DNA of 64,000 bases from positions 1,426,001 through 1,490,000 of the forward strand of contig NZ_CP082273.1 in the NCBI RefSeq assembly GCF_019880385.1, written 5' to 3'. Every line of letters starts with the position of its first letter. The stretch's first letter is position 1. The notes under the pieces are model-generated. The model saw nothing but the letters and a program-made list of their open reading frames with translations, had not been told where the DNA came from and made no database searches. A program made the position numbers and the translations under genes. This document shows, piece after piece, positions 18,797 to 28,700 of the stretch. The DNA is from Nocardioides coralli. Its GTDB lineage: Bacteria; Actinomycetota; Actinomycetes; Propionibacteriales; Nocardioidaceae.

Positions 18797-21655
18797 ATGA
18801 CTTCTCGTCGTCGCGCAGTCGCGCTGACGGCCGGCCTCGGCCTGCTGGCCGGCGCCGTCTCGATCGGCGTCACGCCCGCCGTCGCCAACCCCGCCGGGAC
18901 CGACCTCGTCATCAGCGAGGTCTACGGCGGTGGAGGCGGCGGCACCGGCACGCCCAGCTACACCCATGACTTCATCGAGCTCTACAACCCCACCGAGGGG
19001 GCGATCTCGCTCGAGGGCTGGTCGGTCCAGTACAAGTCGAGTACCGGTGCCACGGCCAGTTCCGAGGGCCTGTCCGGTGTCGTCGCGCCGGGCCAGCACT
19101 TCCTGATCCAGTCCGGCTCGGCCGGCTCCGCGCCGGGCACCCCGTCGCTGCCCACCCCGGACGACTCGGTGGGGCTCAACCTCTCCCAGAGCGGTGGCAT
19201 CGTCTTCCTCGCGAGCACGACCACCCCGGTGGGCTCGCGCGGTGACGTGGCGGGGATCGGCACCGGCGGTCTCGTCGACACCGTCGGCTACGGGACCAGC
19301 GCCGACACCTACGAGACCGCGCGCACCGGCGTCGCCCTGACCAACGAGACGTCCGTCGCCCGTGCGGCCGCCGGGGTCGACACCGACCACAACGCGAACG
19401 ACTTCACCGAGGGCACCCCGGGGCCGCAGGCATGCGGAGACGCGTGCACCCCGCCGCCCCCGCCCACCACCGAGGCCACCATCGCCGAGATCCAGGGCAC
19501 CGGCGAGGAGAGCCCGCTCGACGGTGAGCAGGTGCTCACGCAGGGCGTGGTGACCGCGGCCTACCCGACCGGCGGCCTCAACGGCTTCTACCTCCAGACC
19601 GAGGGCACCGGCGGCGAGCTGGACCTCGCGACCCACCAGGCCTCCGACGGCATCTTCGTCTACCGCGGCAGCAGCAACCCCGTCACCGAGGAGCCCGGCG
19701 ACTTCGTCGAGGTCCTCGGCACCGTCGACGAGTACGCCGGCGCCACCCAGATCGCGGCGTTCGACGCCGACGCGGTGACGCCCGCCGCGGGCGAGGCCGA
19801 CCCGGTCACCCCGGTGGTGTCGGAGTGGCCCGCCACCGATGTCGCCAAGGAGACCCTCGAGGGGATGCTGGTCGCCCCGCAGGGGGAGTTCACGATCACC
19901 GACAACTACAGCACCAACCTCTACGGCGAGCTGGTCCTGGCGCTCGGCGACACCCCGCTCGTCCAGCCGACCCAGGTGGCGCGGCCCCACACGGCCAAGG
20001 CCGCGCGGGTCGTCGCCGACAACGCGGCGCGGCGGATCGTGCTCGACGACGCGTCCTCGCGCGGCTACACCTCCAGCGCGAACCGCGGCCTGACCCCGGC
20101 GTACGTCTCCAACGAGCAGCCGTTCCGCATCGGTGCGACGAGCACGTTCGACGACGACGTCATCCTCACCGAGGGTGGCTCGCCGAGCTCGCCGACCTAC
20201 CGGTTCCAGCCGCTGGCGCTGGTCGAGGGACCCGACAACGCCACGACCCCGATCGTGTTCCCGAACACGCGGGAGGACGCCCCGGACGCCGACCAGGTCG
20301 CTGCCGAGGGCACCCCGGAGATGACGGTCGCCTCGTTCAACGTCCTGAACTACTTCACGACCCTCGGTGACGCCGACGACGACAACGTGGGCGACGGCGG
20401 CTGCCAGGCCTACAACGACCGGGCGGGCGACGGCAACAACGTCCGCACCGGGTGCGACCAGCGCGGCGCCTGGGACCCCCAGGACCTCGACCGGCAGCAG
20501 ACCAAGATCGTCGCGGCCATCAACGCCCTCGACGCCGACGTCGTCGGCCTGATGGAGATCGAGAACTCGGCCGCCCTCGGGGAAGAGACCGACGAGGCGC
20601 TCGAGTCGCTCGTCGCCGCCCTCAACGCCGACACCGGCACCGACACCTGGGCGGCGAACCCGTCGTCGACCGAGCTCCCGCCCGCCGACCAGCAGGACGT
20701 GATCACCAACGCGATCATCTACCGGCCCGCGGCCGTGGAGCGGGTCGGCGAGGCGCGCGCCCTGGGCGACCAGAGCGACGGCAACGGCTCGGCCAGTGAC
20801 GAACCGTTCGCCAACGCGCGCGAGCCGATCGCCCAGGCCTTCGCCCCCGTGGGCGGTGGCGAACCGGTGCTCGTCGTCGTCAACCACTTCAAGTCCAAGG
20901 GTTCGGCGGGTCCCTTCCCGGGCGACGCCGACAGCGGCGACGGCCAGGGTTCCTCCAACGAGTCCCGCGTCCGCCAGGCAGAGGCCCTGGCCGCGTGGGT
21001 GCCGACGGTCCTGGAGGACGTCGACCGGGTGCTGCTGCTGGGCGACTTCAACGCCTACGCCAAGGAGGACCCGATGCAGCTGCTCCAGGCCGAGGGCTAC
21101 ACCAACCTGGAGACCGCGGCGGGCCACGACGAGTACTCGTACTCCTTCGCGGGGCAGTCGGGCTCGCTGGACCACGTGCTCGCCAACGATGCTGCCCTCG
21201 CCGCGTTCACCGGCGCCGACGTGTGGGACATCAACGCCGACGAGCCGGTGGCGCTGGAGTACAGCCGCTGGAACTACCACGGCACCGACTTCCACGAGGA
21301 CGGACCGTTCCGGTCCTCCGACCACGACCCGGTCGTGGTCGGTCTCGCCGGAGCAGGGAAGACGACGCCGACCATGGAGGTCGAGCGCAGCCCCCAGCAG
21401 GTGTACGCCGGCAGCACCCGGGTCCGCCTCGACGTGTTGCTGACTGCTCCCGAGGAGGAGGTGACCGGTGAGGTCCGCGTCCGGCAGGGTCGTCGCTTCG
21501 TCGACACCCGGGCCCTCCGTGACGGCGCCGTCACCTTCCGGCTGCCGGTGTTCAACCGACCGGGCCGCAAGGTCGTCCGCGTCGTCTACTTGGGCAGCGA
21601 CCGGATGGAGCGGGTCACCGAGCAGGTGACCTTCCGGGTGGTCCGAGACCGCTGA
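18797..21655 (+). CDS. Secreted ExeM/NucH-type nuclease with lamin-tail domain
   Basis: This 952-residue exported protein has a clear signal peptide (RRRAVALTAGLGLLAGAVSI, AVA-N). A lamin-tail domain covers about 35-190 (LVISEVYGGGGGGTGTPSYT, DFIELYNPTEGAISLEGWSV), then an OB-like region typical of ExeM nucleases (about 225-400). An endonuclease/exonuclease/phosphatase domain follows (VASFNVLNYFTTLGD, LMEIENSAALGEET, LLLGDFNAYAKEDP, SLDHVLAND, SSDHDPVVVGL). The terminal 100 residues form an Ig-like module ending GRKVVRVVYLGSDRMERV, close to the end of the preceding nucleotidase. Extracellular DNA degradation feeding the nucleotidase is a plausible joint role. ATG with CTGGAGA upstream. Confidence 0.88.
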   Translation: MTSRRRAVALTAGLGLLAGAVSIGVTPAVANPAGTDLVISEVYGGGGGGTGTPSYTHDFIELYNPTEGAISLEGWSVQYKSSTGATASSEGLSGVVAPGQHFLIQSGSAGSAPGTPSLPTPDDSVGLNLSQSGGIVFLASTTTPVGSRGDVAGIGTGGLVDTVGYGTSADTYETARTGVALTNETSVARAAAGVDTDHNANDFTEGTPGPQACGDACTPPPPPTTEATIAEIQGTGEESPLDGEQVLTQGVVTAAYPTGGLNGFYLQTEGTGGELDLATHQASDGIFVYRGSSNPVTEEPGDFVEVLGTVDEYAGATQIAAFDADAVTPAAGEADPVTPVVSEWPATDVAKETLEGMLVAPQGEFTITDNYSTNLYGELVLALGDTPLVQPTQVARPHTAKAARVVADNAARRIVLDDASSRGYTSSANRGLTPAYVSNEQPFRIGATSTFDDDVILTEGGSPSSPTYRFQPLALVEGPDNATTPIVFPNTREDAPDADQVAAEGTPEMTVASFNVLNYFTTLGDADDDNVGDGGCQAYNDRAGDGNNVRTGCDQRGAWDPQDLDRQQTKIVAAINALDADVVGLMEIENSAALGEETDEALESLVAALNADTGTDTWAANPSSTELPPADQQDVITNAIIYRPAAVERVGEARALGDQSDGNGSASDEPFANAREPIAQAFAPVGGGEPVLVVVNHFKSKGSAGPFPGDADSGDGQGSSNESRVRQAEALAAWVPTVLEDVDRVLLLGDFNAYAKEDPMQLLQAEGYTNLETAAGHDEYSYSFAGQSGSLDHVLANDAALAAFTGADVWDINADEPVALEYSRWNYHGTDFHEDGPFRSSDHDPVVVGLAGAGKTTPTMEVERSPQQVYAGSTRVRLDVLLTAPEEEVTGEVRVRQGRRFVDTRALRDGAVTFRLPVFNRPGRKVVRVVYLGSDRMERVTEQVTFRVVRDR

Positions 21656-21662
21656 ACCTCGC

Positions 21663-23432
21663 TCAGCGCTGGTGCAGGTGGAGCGCCGCCTGCACCAGCG
21701 CGAGGTGGCTGAAGGCCTGGGGGAAGTTGCCGGCCATCCGCCGCCGGCGGGTGTCGTACTCCTCGGCCAGCAGGCCGACGTCGTTGGCCAGCCCGCAGAG
21801 CCGGTCCATGAGCGCGTGGGCCTCCTCGAGGCGGCCGACGGCGGCGTAGACCGAGACGAGCCAGAACGAGCAGGCCAGGAACGGGTTCTCGCCGCACGGG
21901 ATGCCGTCGACGCCCGACTCGGTCCGGTAGCGCAGCAGCAGCCCGTCCTGCATCAGGTCCTCCTCGATCGCACGCACCGTCCCGAGCACCCGCTCGTCGT
22001 CGGCGGGCAGGAAGCCGACGAGGGGGATCATCAGCAGGCTGGCGTCGACCTCGGTGGTGTCGTAGTGCTGGGTGAAGGTGCCGCGCTCGGCGTCGTAGCC
22101 CCGCGCCAGCACCTCCTCCCGGACCTGGTCGCGCAGCTCGCGCCACCGCTCCACGTCGCCCGGGAACCCGTGCTTCTCGACGGCGGTGACGGCCCGGTCG
22201 AAGGCGACCCACACCATGACCCGGGAGTGGGTGAAGTGCTGCTGAGGACCCCGGATCTCCCACAGCCCGTGGTCGGGCTGGTCCCAGTGTGCGGCCAGGT
22301 CGTCGACGAGTGCCCGTTGCAGGGCCCAGCTGTCGACGTTCTCGGCGATCCCGGCCTCGCGAGCCTGCTGCAGCGCGATCATCACCTCGCCCAGGACGTC
22401 GGTCTGCTTCTGCTCCGCCGCGCCGTTGCCGATCCGCACGGGCAGGCTGTCCTCGTAGCCGGGCAGGTGGTCGAGCTCGTGCTCGGGCAGGTGCCGTGCC
22501 CCGTCCACGGCGTACATGATCTGCAGGTCGGACGGATCACCGGCGACGGCCCGGAGCAGCCAGTCGCGCCACTCGCGCGCCTCGTCGGAGAACCCCGCCG
22601 AGAGCAGCGACTCGAGCGTGAGGGCGGCGTCGCGGAGCCAGCAGTAGCGGTAGTCCCAGTTGCGCTCGCCGCCGAAGTGCTCGGGGAGGCTGGTGGTCGG
22701 TGCGGCCACGATCCCGCCCGTCTCCCGTAGCGTCATCATCCGCAGGGTGACCAGGCTGCGGACCACGAGGTCGCCGTGGGGGAGGTCGCGCCGGCAGCGT
22801 TCGACCCAGGCCTCCTGACGCTCCCGGGTGGCCTCGATGCGGTCGACCCACCCGATCGGCTCGGGGAGGTCGCGCCAGGACTTCACCCAGGTGGTCGAGA
22901 AGGTCAGGACGTCGCCCTCGGAGACCTCGAACTCGTCGGTGTGGTGGCCGTCCTCACGGGTGGGCAGACGGGAGCCGCGCAGCATCAGCTTGTCGGGGCC
23001 GGCGACCGCGACGACGACCTCCTGCCCGCCGACCTGGTGACGGCTCACCCACGGGCGGACCTTGCCGTAGGCGAACCGCACCACCCACTCATGGCGCATC
23101 CGCACCGTGCCGCTGACCCCGGTCACCCGGCGCACGATGTCGGCGCGGTCGTCGCGCGTCGGCATCACGTCGAGCAGGGTCACCGAACCGGTGTCGGTGG
23201 TGAAGGTCGTCTCGAGGAGCGTGGTGCCGCCGATGTAGCGCCGGCTCACGGCCGCCTCGTCCACCGGTCCGAGCAGCCAGCGACCGTGCTCGCGGGTGCC
23301 GAGCAGCGCGGCGAAGCAGGCCGGGGAGTCGAAGCGCGGCAGGCAGAGCCAGTCGATCGACCCGTCGCGGCCGACGAGGGCCGCCGTGTGCCGGTCGCCG
23401 ACCAGCGCGTAGTCCTCGATGGGCAGCGGCAT
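21663..23432 (-). CDS. Glycoside hydrolase family 15 protein (glucoamylase/trehalase-like)
   Basis: This 589-residue cytoplasmic protein belongs to the GH15 group widespread in actinobacteria, whose characterised mycobacterial member is a trehalase. It starts IEDYALVGDRHTAALVGRDG and has SIDWLCLPRFDSPACFAALLG, then the catalytic core FGGERNWDYRYCWLRDAALTL, WEIRGPQQHFTHSRVMVWVAFD with an active-site glutamate region, and EEYDTRRRRMAGNFPQAFSHLAL. Trehalose or alpha-glucan hydrolysis is likely; the substrate is not provable here. ATG 23432 is chosen because TACGGT lies 7 bases upstream; longer starts run into cinA on the other strand. It converges tightly on the nuclease gene. Confidence 0.88.
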   Translation of the reverse strand: MPLPIEDYALVGDRHTAALVGRDGSIDWLCLPRFDSPACFAALLGTREHGRWLLGPVDEAAVSRRYIGGTTLLETTFTTDTGSVTLLDVMPTRDDRADIVRRVTGVSGTVRMRHEWVVRFAYGKVRPWVSRHQVGGQEVVVAVAGPDKLMLRGSRLPTREDGHHTDEFEVSEGDVLTFSTTWVKSWRDLPEPIGWVDRIEATRERQEAWVERCRRDLPHGDLVVRSLVTLRMMTLRETGGIVAAPTTSLPEHFGGERNWDYRYCWLRDAALTLESLLSAGFSDEAREWRDWLLRAVAGDPSDLQIMYAVDGARHLPEHELDHLPGYEDSLPVRIGNGAAEQKQTDVLGEVMIALQQAREAGIAENVDSWALQRALVDDLAAHWDQPDHGLWEIRGPQQHFTHSRVMVWVAFDRAVTAVEKHGFPGDVERWRELRDQVREEVLARGYDAERGTFTQHYDTTEVDASLLMIPLVGFLPADDERVLGTVRAIEEDLMQDGLLLRYRTESGVDGIPCGENPFLACSFWLVSVYAAVGRLEEAHALMDRLCGLANDVGLLAEEYDTRRRRMAGNFPQAFSHLALVQAALHLHQR

Positions 23433-23439
23433 GCCCTCA

Positions 23440-23459
23440 ACCGTAGCCGGGGCTAGCAT
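23440..23459. promoter_or_regulatory. Back-to-back leaderless promoters of GH15 and cinA
   Basis: Minus-strand TACGGT (23445-23440) is 7 bases from the GH15 ATG. Plus-strand TAGCAT (23454-23459) is 7 bases from the cinA GTG. The starts are 35 bp apart, so each -35 region would lie at the other gene's first codon and both promoters could not be occupied at once. Confidence 0.5.
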
Positions 23460-23466
23460 CGGCGCC

Positions 23467-23949
23467 GTGGACCCCGCCGCGCTCCTCCGGATGCTCGAGG
23501 AGCGCAGCGCGACGCTGGCGACCGCCGAGTCGCTGACCGGCGGCCGGCTCGCCGCCCGAATCACCGCGGCCCCGGGTGCGTCCCGGTCCTACCGCGGTGG
23601 CGTGATCGCCTACGCCACCGACCTCAAGGGGTCGCTGCTCGACGTGCCCCCCGACGTCCTCGCCCGGCACGGGGCGGTCTCGGGGCCGTGCGCGCGTGCG
23701 ATGGCCGCAGGGACCCGGGACCGGCTCGCCGTCACGTACGCCGTCGCCACGACCGGGGTCGCCGGTCCCGACCGGCAGGAGGGTCACCCGCCCGGCACGG
23801 TCTACGTCGCCGTGGCCGGTCCGGGGGGCGTCGACGTGGTCGCCCTCGAGCTCGCCGGCGACCGGGAGGCCGTCCAGGAGCGGACGTGCACGGAGGCGCT
23901 CGCCGCGATCGGCGAGGTCCTGCGCCGGGAAGAACCACTGCTCGGGTAG
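23467..23949 (+). CDS. cinA: CinA C-terminal family protein (nicotinamide-nucleotide amidohydrolase type)
   Basis: This 160-residue protein is only the C-terminal domain of CinA, equal to PncC-type enzymes that deamidate NMN to nicotinate mononucleotide for NAD salvage. Motifs: TLATAESLTGGRLAARIT with the catalytic serine, YRGGVIAYATDLKGSLL, VSGPCARAMAAG, and TTGVAGPDRQEGHPPGTVYV. The start GTG at 23467 has TAGCAT 7 bases upstream. The place next to clgR and near pgsA and ftsK is standard for actinobacteria. Confidence 0.92.
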   Translation: MDPAALLRMLEERSATLATAESLTGGRLAARITAAPGASRSYRGGVIAYATDLKGSLLDVPPDVLARHGAVSGPCARAMAAGTRDRLAVTYAVATTGVAGPDRQEGHPPGTVYVAVAGPGGVDVVALELAGDREAVQERTCTEALAAIGEVLRREEPLLG

Positions 23950-23990
23950 CGTTGGGGCACCATGCGACCTGACCTGGGAGGTGACCGGCG

Positions 23991-24272
23991 GTGACCGAGA
24001 TGGTGCTCTTCAGGCGGCTGCTCGGCGACGTGCTCCGCAGCAAGCGCGTAGCACGCGGCCTGACCCTCCGGCAGGTCTCCGCCGAGGCGCGGGTCTCCCT
24101 CGGCTACATCTCCGAGATCGAGCGCGGCCAGAAGGAGGCGTCGTCGGAGCTGCTCGCCTCGCTGTGCGGCGCCCTCGACGTCCCGCTGTCGGAGGTGCTC
24201 CAGGACGTCTCGTCCCTGGTGGCGGTCGCCGAGGCCGCCGGCGGCCCCGAGGTCGTCGCCTCGGCCGCCTGA
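23991..24272 (+). CDS. ClgR-like Xre family transcriptional regulator
   Basis: This 93-residue protein has an Xre helix-turn-helix ([20 protein letters not shown], then [21 protein letters not shown]). Sequence and position after cinA and downstream of ftsK and pgsA match ClgR, the activator of clp protease genes and other stress functions in mycobacteria, corynebacteria and streptomycetes. ClgR proteins usually end in small hydrophobic residues read by Clp proteases; this one ends VVASAA, so controlled proteolysis is plausible. Start GTG 23991 follows GGGAGGTGA at 23976. Confidence 0.85.
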   Translation: MTEMVLFRRLLGDVLRSKRVARGLTLRQVSAEARVSLGYISEIERGQKEASSELLASLCGALDVPLSEVLQDVSSLVAVAEAAGGPEVVASAA

Positions 24273-24293
24273 GCCGACCGCCACGGTCGCCCG

Positions 24294-25091
24294 TCAGGGC
24301 GTCGGCGCCGGCTGGCAGGACGGGCACCAGTACGACGCCCGCTCGCGCCCGGCCTCTCCCCGCATCGCCACGCTGATCGGGGTCCCGCACCGCAGGCAGG
24401 CCTGCTTGTCCCGCCGGTAGACCCACAGCCGCCGCCCCTGACGCAGGTCGCCGGTGGTCGTCTGCTGGGCCCGTTCCTTGTTGAGGTCGAGCATCTGGTG
24501 GGCCCGGCGCACGAGCCGGCGCAGGTCGGGGACCTCGCCCACCCGGGTCTCGGGGTGGAGGCCGTGGACGAAGCAGAGCTCGGCCATGTACATGTTGCCG
24601 ATGCCTGCCAGCCTGGTCTGGTCGAGCAGTGCCTCGGACAACGGCTGGTCGGGGACGGCCTGCAGCCGCCGCAGTGCCTCGTCCTCGTCCCAGTCGGCAC
24701 CCAGCAGGTCGGGTCCGAGGTGGCCCACCGCCTGCGGCTCGAGCTCCCGCGGAAGCAGGTCGACGATGCCGAGCGAGAACCCCACCGCGATCCGGTCGCC
24801 GGCGGTGAGGACGACACGGGCAGTGTGGGCGGGGCGGCGCCAGCGCTGGCCGGGCAGGTAGCTCTGCCAGGCGCCCTCCATCTTGAGGTGGGTGTGGAGG
24901 GTCCAGGCGCTCGTCGTGTCGATCCGGGTCAGCAGGTGCTTGCCCCGTGACCAGGTGCCGAGCACCCGGCCGCCGGTGAGGTCGGCGGTGGCGAGCTGGG
25001 GCACCCGGAAGTCACACGCCGTGAGCTCGTGACCCTTGAGGGTGCGGTCGAGCAGGCGCGCGGCGCGGTAGACGGTGTCGCCCTCGGGCAT
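24294..25091 (-). CDS. Fpg/Nei family DNA glycosylase (Nei2-like)
   Basis: This 265-residue protein excises oxidised bases and nicks the abasic site. It starts PEGDTVYRAARLLD: proline 2 is the nucleophile after Met removal and Glu3 is catalytic. GTWSRGKHLLTRID and GIGNMYMAELCFVHGLHPE are the helix-2-turn-helix neighbourhood. The zinc finger is CLRCGTPI...YWCPSC. PEGDTV is typical of the Nei2/Nei8 branch in actinobacteria. The start at 25091 is fixed by the need for Pro at position 2; the longer open frame upstream belongs to other genes. It is 4 bases from the methyltransferase, in one operon with lhr. Confidence 0.93.
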   Translation of the reverse strand: MPEGDTVYRAARLLDRTLKGHELTACDFRVPQLATADLTGGRVLGTWSRGKHLLTRIDTTSAWTLHTHLKMEGAWQSYLPGQRWRRPAHTARVVLTAGDRIAVGFSLGIVDLLPRELEPQAVGHLGPDLLGADWDEDEALRRLQAVPDQPLSEALLDQTRLAGIGNMYMAELCFVHGLHPETRVGEVPDLRRLVRRAHQMLDLNKERAQQTTTGDLRQGRRLWVYRRDKQACLRCGTPISVAMRGEAGRERASYWCPSCQPAPTP

Positions 25092-25095
25092 CTGC

Positions 25096-25746
25096 TCACC
25101 CGTCCCGCTCGTAGACCGCCAGGTGCCAGACGAGGCGCACCCGGCGGTGGCGGACCCGGCGCAGGCCCACGGCAGCCAGCCGCCGTTCGAGCGCTGCGAC
25201 GTCGTGGACGAACGCCCGGTAGTCGCCGAAGCGGCGCCGCCGCAGCCGGAACACCAGGTTGCCCGTGCCGATCGCGACCCGCGCCACCAGGCCGGCCAGA
25301 CCCTCCGAGCGGGGCAGCACGACGCCGTAGGTGGTCCGTGCCGCCGCAGCGGTGTGGTCGACGAGGGCGGCGGCGTCGGGGAAGCAGCAGATGACACGGT
25401 TGAGGACGACCACGTCGTGCTGCTCCAGCGGCGCGACGGAGCCGTCGGCGACCACGAAGCGGGCGCGGCCGGCGCGCCCGCGTTCCTCGGCGAGCCGACG
25501 CGCCTGGTCGACCGCCTCCCGACTGAGGTCGGTGCCGGTGGCACGGTCCGCGCCCCGGTCGAGGCAGGCCAGCGTCAGCTCGCCGACCCCGCAGCCGACC
25601 TCGAGCAGCGACCGGTCGCGGAGGCCGACCTCGGCCAGCGCGTCGACCAGAGCCCCGGTCACCCGGTCGGGACCGTCGCGCCGGCGTGCCCGCCGGGCGT
25701 CGTGGCGGGCCCAGTCGTCGAAGCAGCAGCCCTCGCCGTCGCTCAT
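25096..25746 (-). CDS. Class I SAM-dependent methyltransferase
   Basis: This 216-residue protein has the SAM-binding motif I LLEVGCGVGELTLACLDRG and the acidic post-I residue in ATGTDLSREAVDQA. It begins CCFDDWARHDARRARRR and later has VVLNRVICCFPDAAALV, a look shared with magnesium-protoporphyrin methyltransferase-like proteins, but no chlorophyll genes exist here. Substrate unknown. It overlaps the lhr stop by 4 bases (ATGA) and precedes nei by 4 bases, so co-expression with repair genes is expected. Confidence 0.85.
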   Translation of the reverse strand: MSDGEGCCFDDWARHDARRARRRDGPDRVTGALVDALAEVGLRDRSLLEVGCGVGELTLACLDRGADRATGTDLSREAVDQARRLAEERGRAGRARFVVADGSVAPLEQHDVVVLNRVICCFPDAAALVDHTAAAARTTYGVVLPRSEGLAGLVARVAIGTGNLVFRLRRRRFGDYRAFVHDVAALERRLAAVGLRRVRHRRVRLVWHLAVYERDG

Positions 25747-28700
25747 GACGCGGCTCGCAGCCGGAGCCCGCGCGGGGTGGCGACGAACCCGGCCGCGGAG
25801 AGCGCTTCGCGCAACGGTGTCGAGCCCGACCCCAGCAGCTGCGTCCCGTCGGCCCGCTCGACGGTCAGCCGGCCCAGCTGGCCACGGCGCGCGGCGGTGG
25901 CGAGGGCCTCGGCGGCCGGGGTGAGGATCTCGCCGTCCTCCGACCAGGTCAGCAGGGTCCGCCCGCCGCGCTCGACGTAGAGGACGAGCTCGCCGTCGAC
26001 CAGGACGACGAGGCCGCCTGCCTTGCGCCCCGGGCGGTGGCCGCTCTCACCGGCGGTCCCGGCCGGAGCGGGCCACGACAGCGCCGCGCCGTAGGGGTTG
26101 GCCGGGTCGGTGGCCGCCAGGGCCACGGCGACCGGCTTGTCGTCGGCGCGTACGTCGGAGAAGGTACGGAGCCGGTCGACGGCCCCCGCGGTGCCGAACT
26201 GGGCGGCACCCAGTCCGGCGACGAAGTAGCCGCGGCGGCACCGGCCCGACTCCTCGAAGGCGGACAGCACCTTGTAGACGGCCGCGAAGCCGCCGGGCGT
26301 CCGCTCGCTCTGGACCGCCCCCCGGGTCACGACGCCGTGGCGGTCGAGCAGCCGCTCGGCCGCGGCGTGGGCACGCCGGGTCGGGTCGGTGTCGAGGGCC
26401 GGCAGCATCGCCCAGCGACCGGCGGTGTGGGGTGGCCCGCTGCGCAGCACCTGGGGTCCCGGCCGGCGGGTCCGGTGGGTGCCGCGCCCGCCACCGATGA
26501 GCGAACGGAGCGGGGCGAGCGTGTCGTTGTGGACCCGGCCGGCCCACACGAGGTCCCACAGCACGCCGGCGAGCTGCTCGTCGTTGCGGATCTCCGTGGC
26601 CTGACCGAGCTGGCGGAAGAACCACGCGCCGCCGGGGGCCAGCGCGTCGAGCACCGCCTGGTGGGCCTGGGAGTGCTGGAAGGGCTCCGGCTCGGGAAGG
26701 GTCAGCGGCGCCTGGTCGGCGAGGTGGAGGGAGACCCAGCCGTCCTTCCCGGGCAGCGTCCCGTGACCGGCCCACAGCACCTCGCCGGCACTGGTGAGCT
26801 CGTCGAGCTGGGCGGGTTCGTAGTCGCGCACCCGGGCGTTGAGCACCAGCGGCTCGAGCGCGCTCGCGGGGACCGGGCACCCGGCCAGCTGCCCGATGAC
26901 GGTGAGCACGCCGTCGACCCCGCGGGGCCGGCCGCCGACGTGCTGCCAGGCGCCGAGGAACCGGGCGAGCGCGGCCGGCTCGACCGGTTCGATCTCCTCG
27001 CGCAGCCGGGCGAGGGACCGGCGGCGCAGCCTGCGCAGCACCTCGGCGTCGCACCACTCGGTGCCGGCACCCGCCGGGCGGAACTCGCCGTCGAGCACCC
27101 GGCCCTGGGCCGCGAGCCGCTGGAGGGTGTGGCGGACCACCGCCTCGCCGAGGCCGAGGCGGGCGGCGACGTCGCCGGTCGTGAACGGGCCGTGCGTCCG
27201 CGCGAAGCGCGCCACGAGGTCGGCGAGGGGGTCCTCGACGGGGTCGGTGAAGACGTCGGGCGTACCGGGTGGCACGGGCACCCCCAGCCCGTCACGGAGC
27301 CGGCCGATGTCCTCGATCGCGGCCCAGCGCTCCTCGCCCGCGACGCGCACCTCGACGATGCGGCGGGTCTCGCCCAGCGCGCCGACCCAGCCCGACACGT
27401 CGGCGTCCTCGACGGCCCGCTGCCGGACCTCGTCGGTCGTGAGGGGGCCGAGCAGGCGGAGCAGGTCGGCCAGCCCCTCGGCGTCGCGCGCCCGCCGGTC
27501 GGGGGCGAGTCGCTGCAGCTCCGCCTCCACCTCGGCCAGCACCTCGGGGTCGAGCAGCTCGCGCAGCTCGGCCCGGCCCAGCAGCTCGGCCAGCAGGCCC
27601 TGGTCGAGGCTCAGTGCGGCCGCGCGACGCTCGGCGAGGGGGGAGTCGCCCTCGTAGACGAACTGGGCGACGTAGCCGAACAGCAGGCTGCGGGCGTACG
27701 GCGAGGGCTGGGTCGTCGAGACGTCGGTGACCGCGACCTCGCGCCGGTCGACCCGCTGCATCAGGCGCACCAGCCCCGGCAGGTCGTAGACGTCCTGCAG
27801 GCACTCGCGAACGGCCTCGAGCACGATCGGGAAGGAGGGGTAGCGGGCCGCGACCTCGAGCAGCTGGGCCGACTTCTGCCGCTGCTGCCACAGCGGGCTG
27901 CGGCGTCCCGGGTCGCGGCGGGGGAGCAGCAGCGCCCGGGCCGCGCACTCGCGGAACCGGGACGCGAAGAGGGCGCTGCCACCGACCTCGGTGGTGACGA
28001 TCTCCTCGATCTCGTCGGGCTCGAAGGCGACCAGCTCGCCGGTGGGTGGCTCGGCGTCGGTGTCGGGGACCCGGACCACGATGCCGTCGTCGGAGGCGAC
28101 TGCCTGCCCGTCGATGCCGTGGCGCTCGCGCAGCCGTGCGTTGATCGCGAGCGCCCAGGGGGCGTGGACCGGGGTGCCGTAGGGCGAGTGGACCACCAGC
28201 CGCCAGTCGCCGAGCTCGTCACGGAACCGTTCGACCAGGATCGTCTGGTCGCTGGGCAGGATGCGGGTGGCCTCGACCTGCTCGGCGAGGTAGGCGACCA
28301 GGTTGCCGGCGGCGTACTCGTCGAGGCCGTGGCTGCGCGCGGTCGTCACGGCCTTCGCCCGCGGCAGGGCCGCCAGCTCGCGCGTGAAGGCACCGACGGC
28401 CTCGCCGAGCTCGGCGGGCCGCCCGAGGCTGTCGCCGCGCCAGAAGGGCAGCCGGCCCGGGACGCCGGGCGCGGGGGTGACAATGACCCGGTCGTGGGTG
28501 ATGTCCTCGATGCGCCAGCTGGTCGCCCCGAGCGCGAAGACGTCACCGACCCGCGACTCGTAGACCATCTCCTCGTCGAGCTCACCGACCCGACGACCTG
28601 CGCCCTCGCCGGCGAGGTAGACCCCGAAGAGTCCCCGGTCGGGGATGGTGCCGCCGCTGGTGACGGCCAGGCGCTGCGCACCCGGACGACCGGTGAGGAT

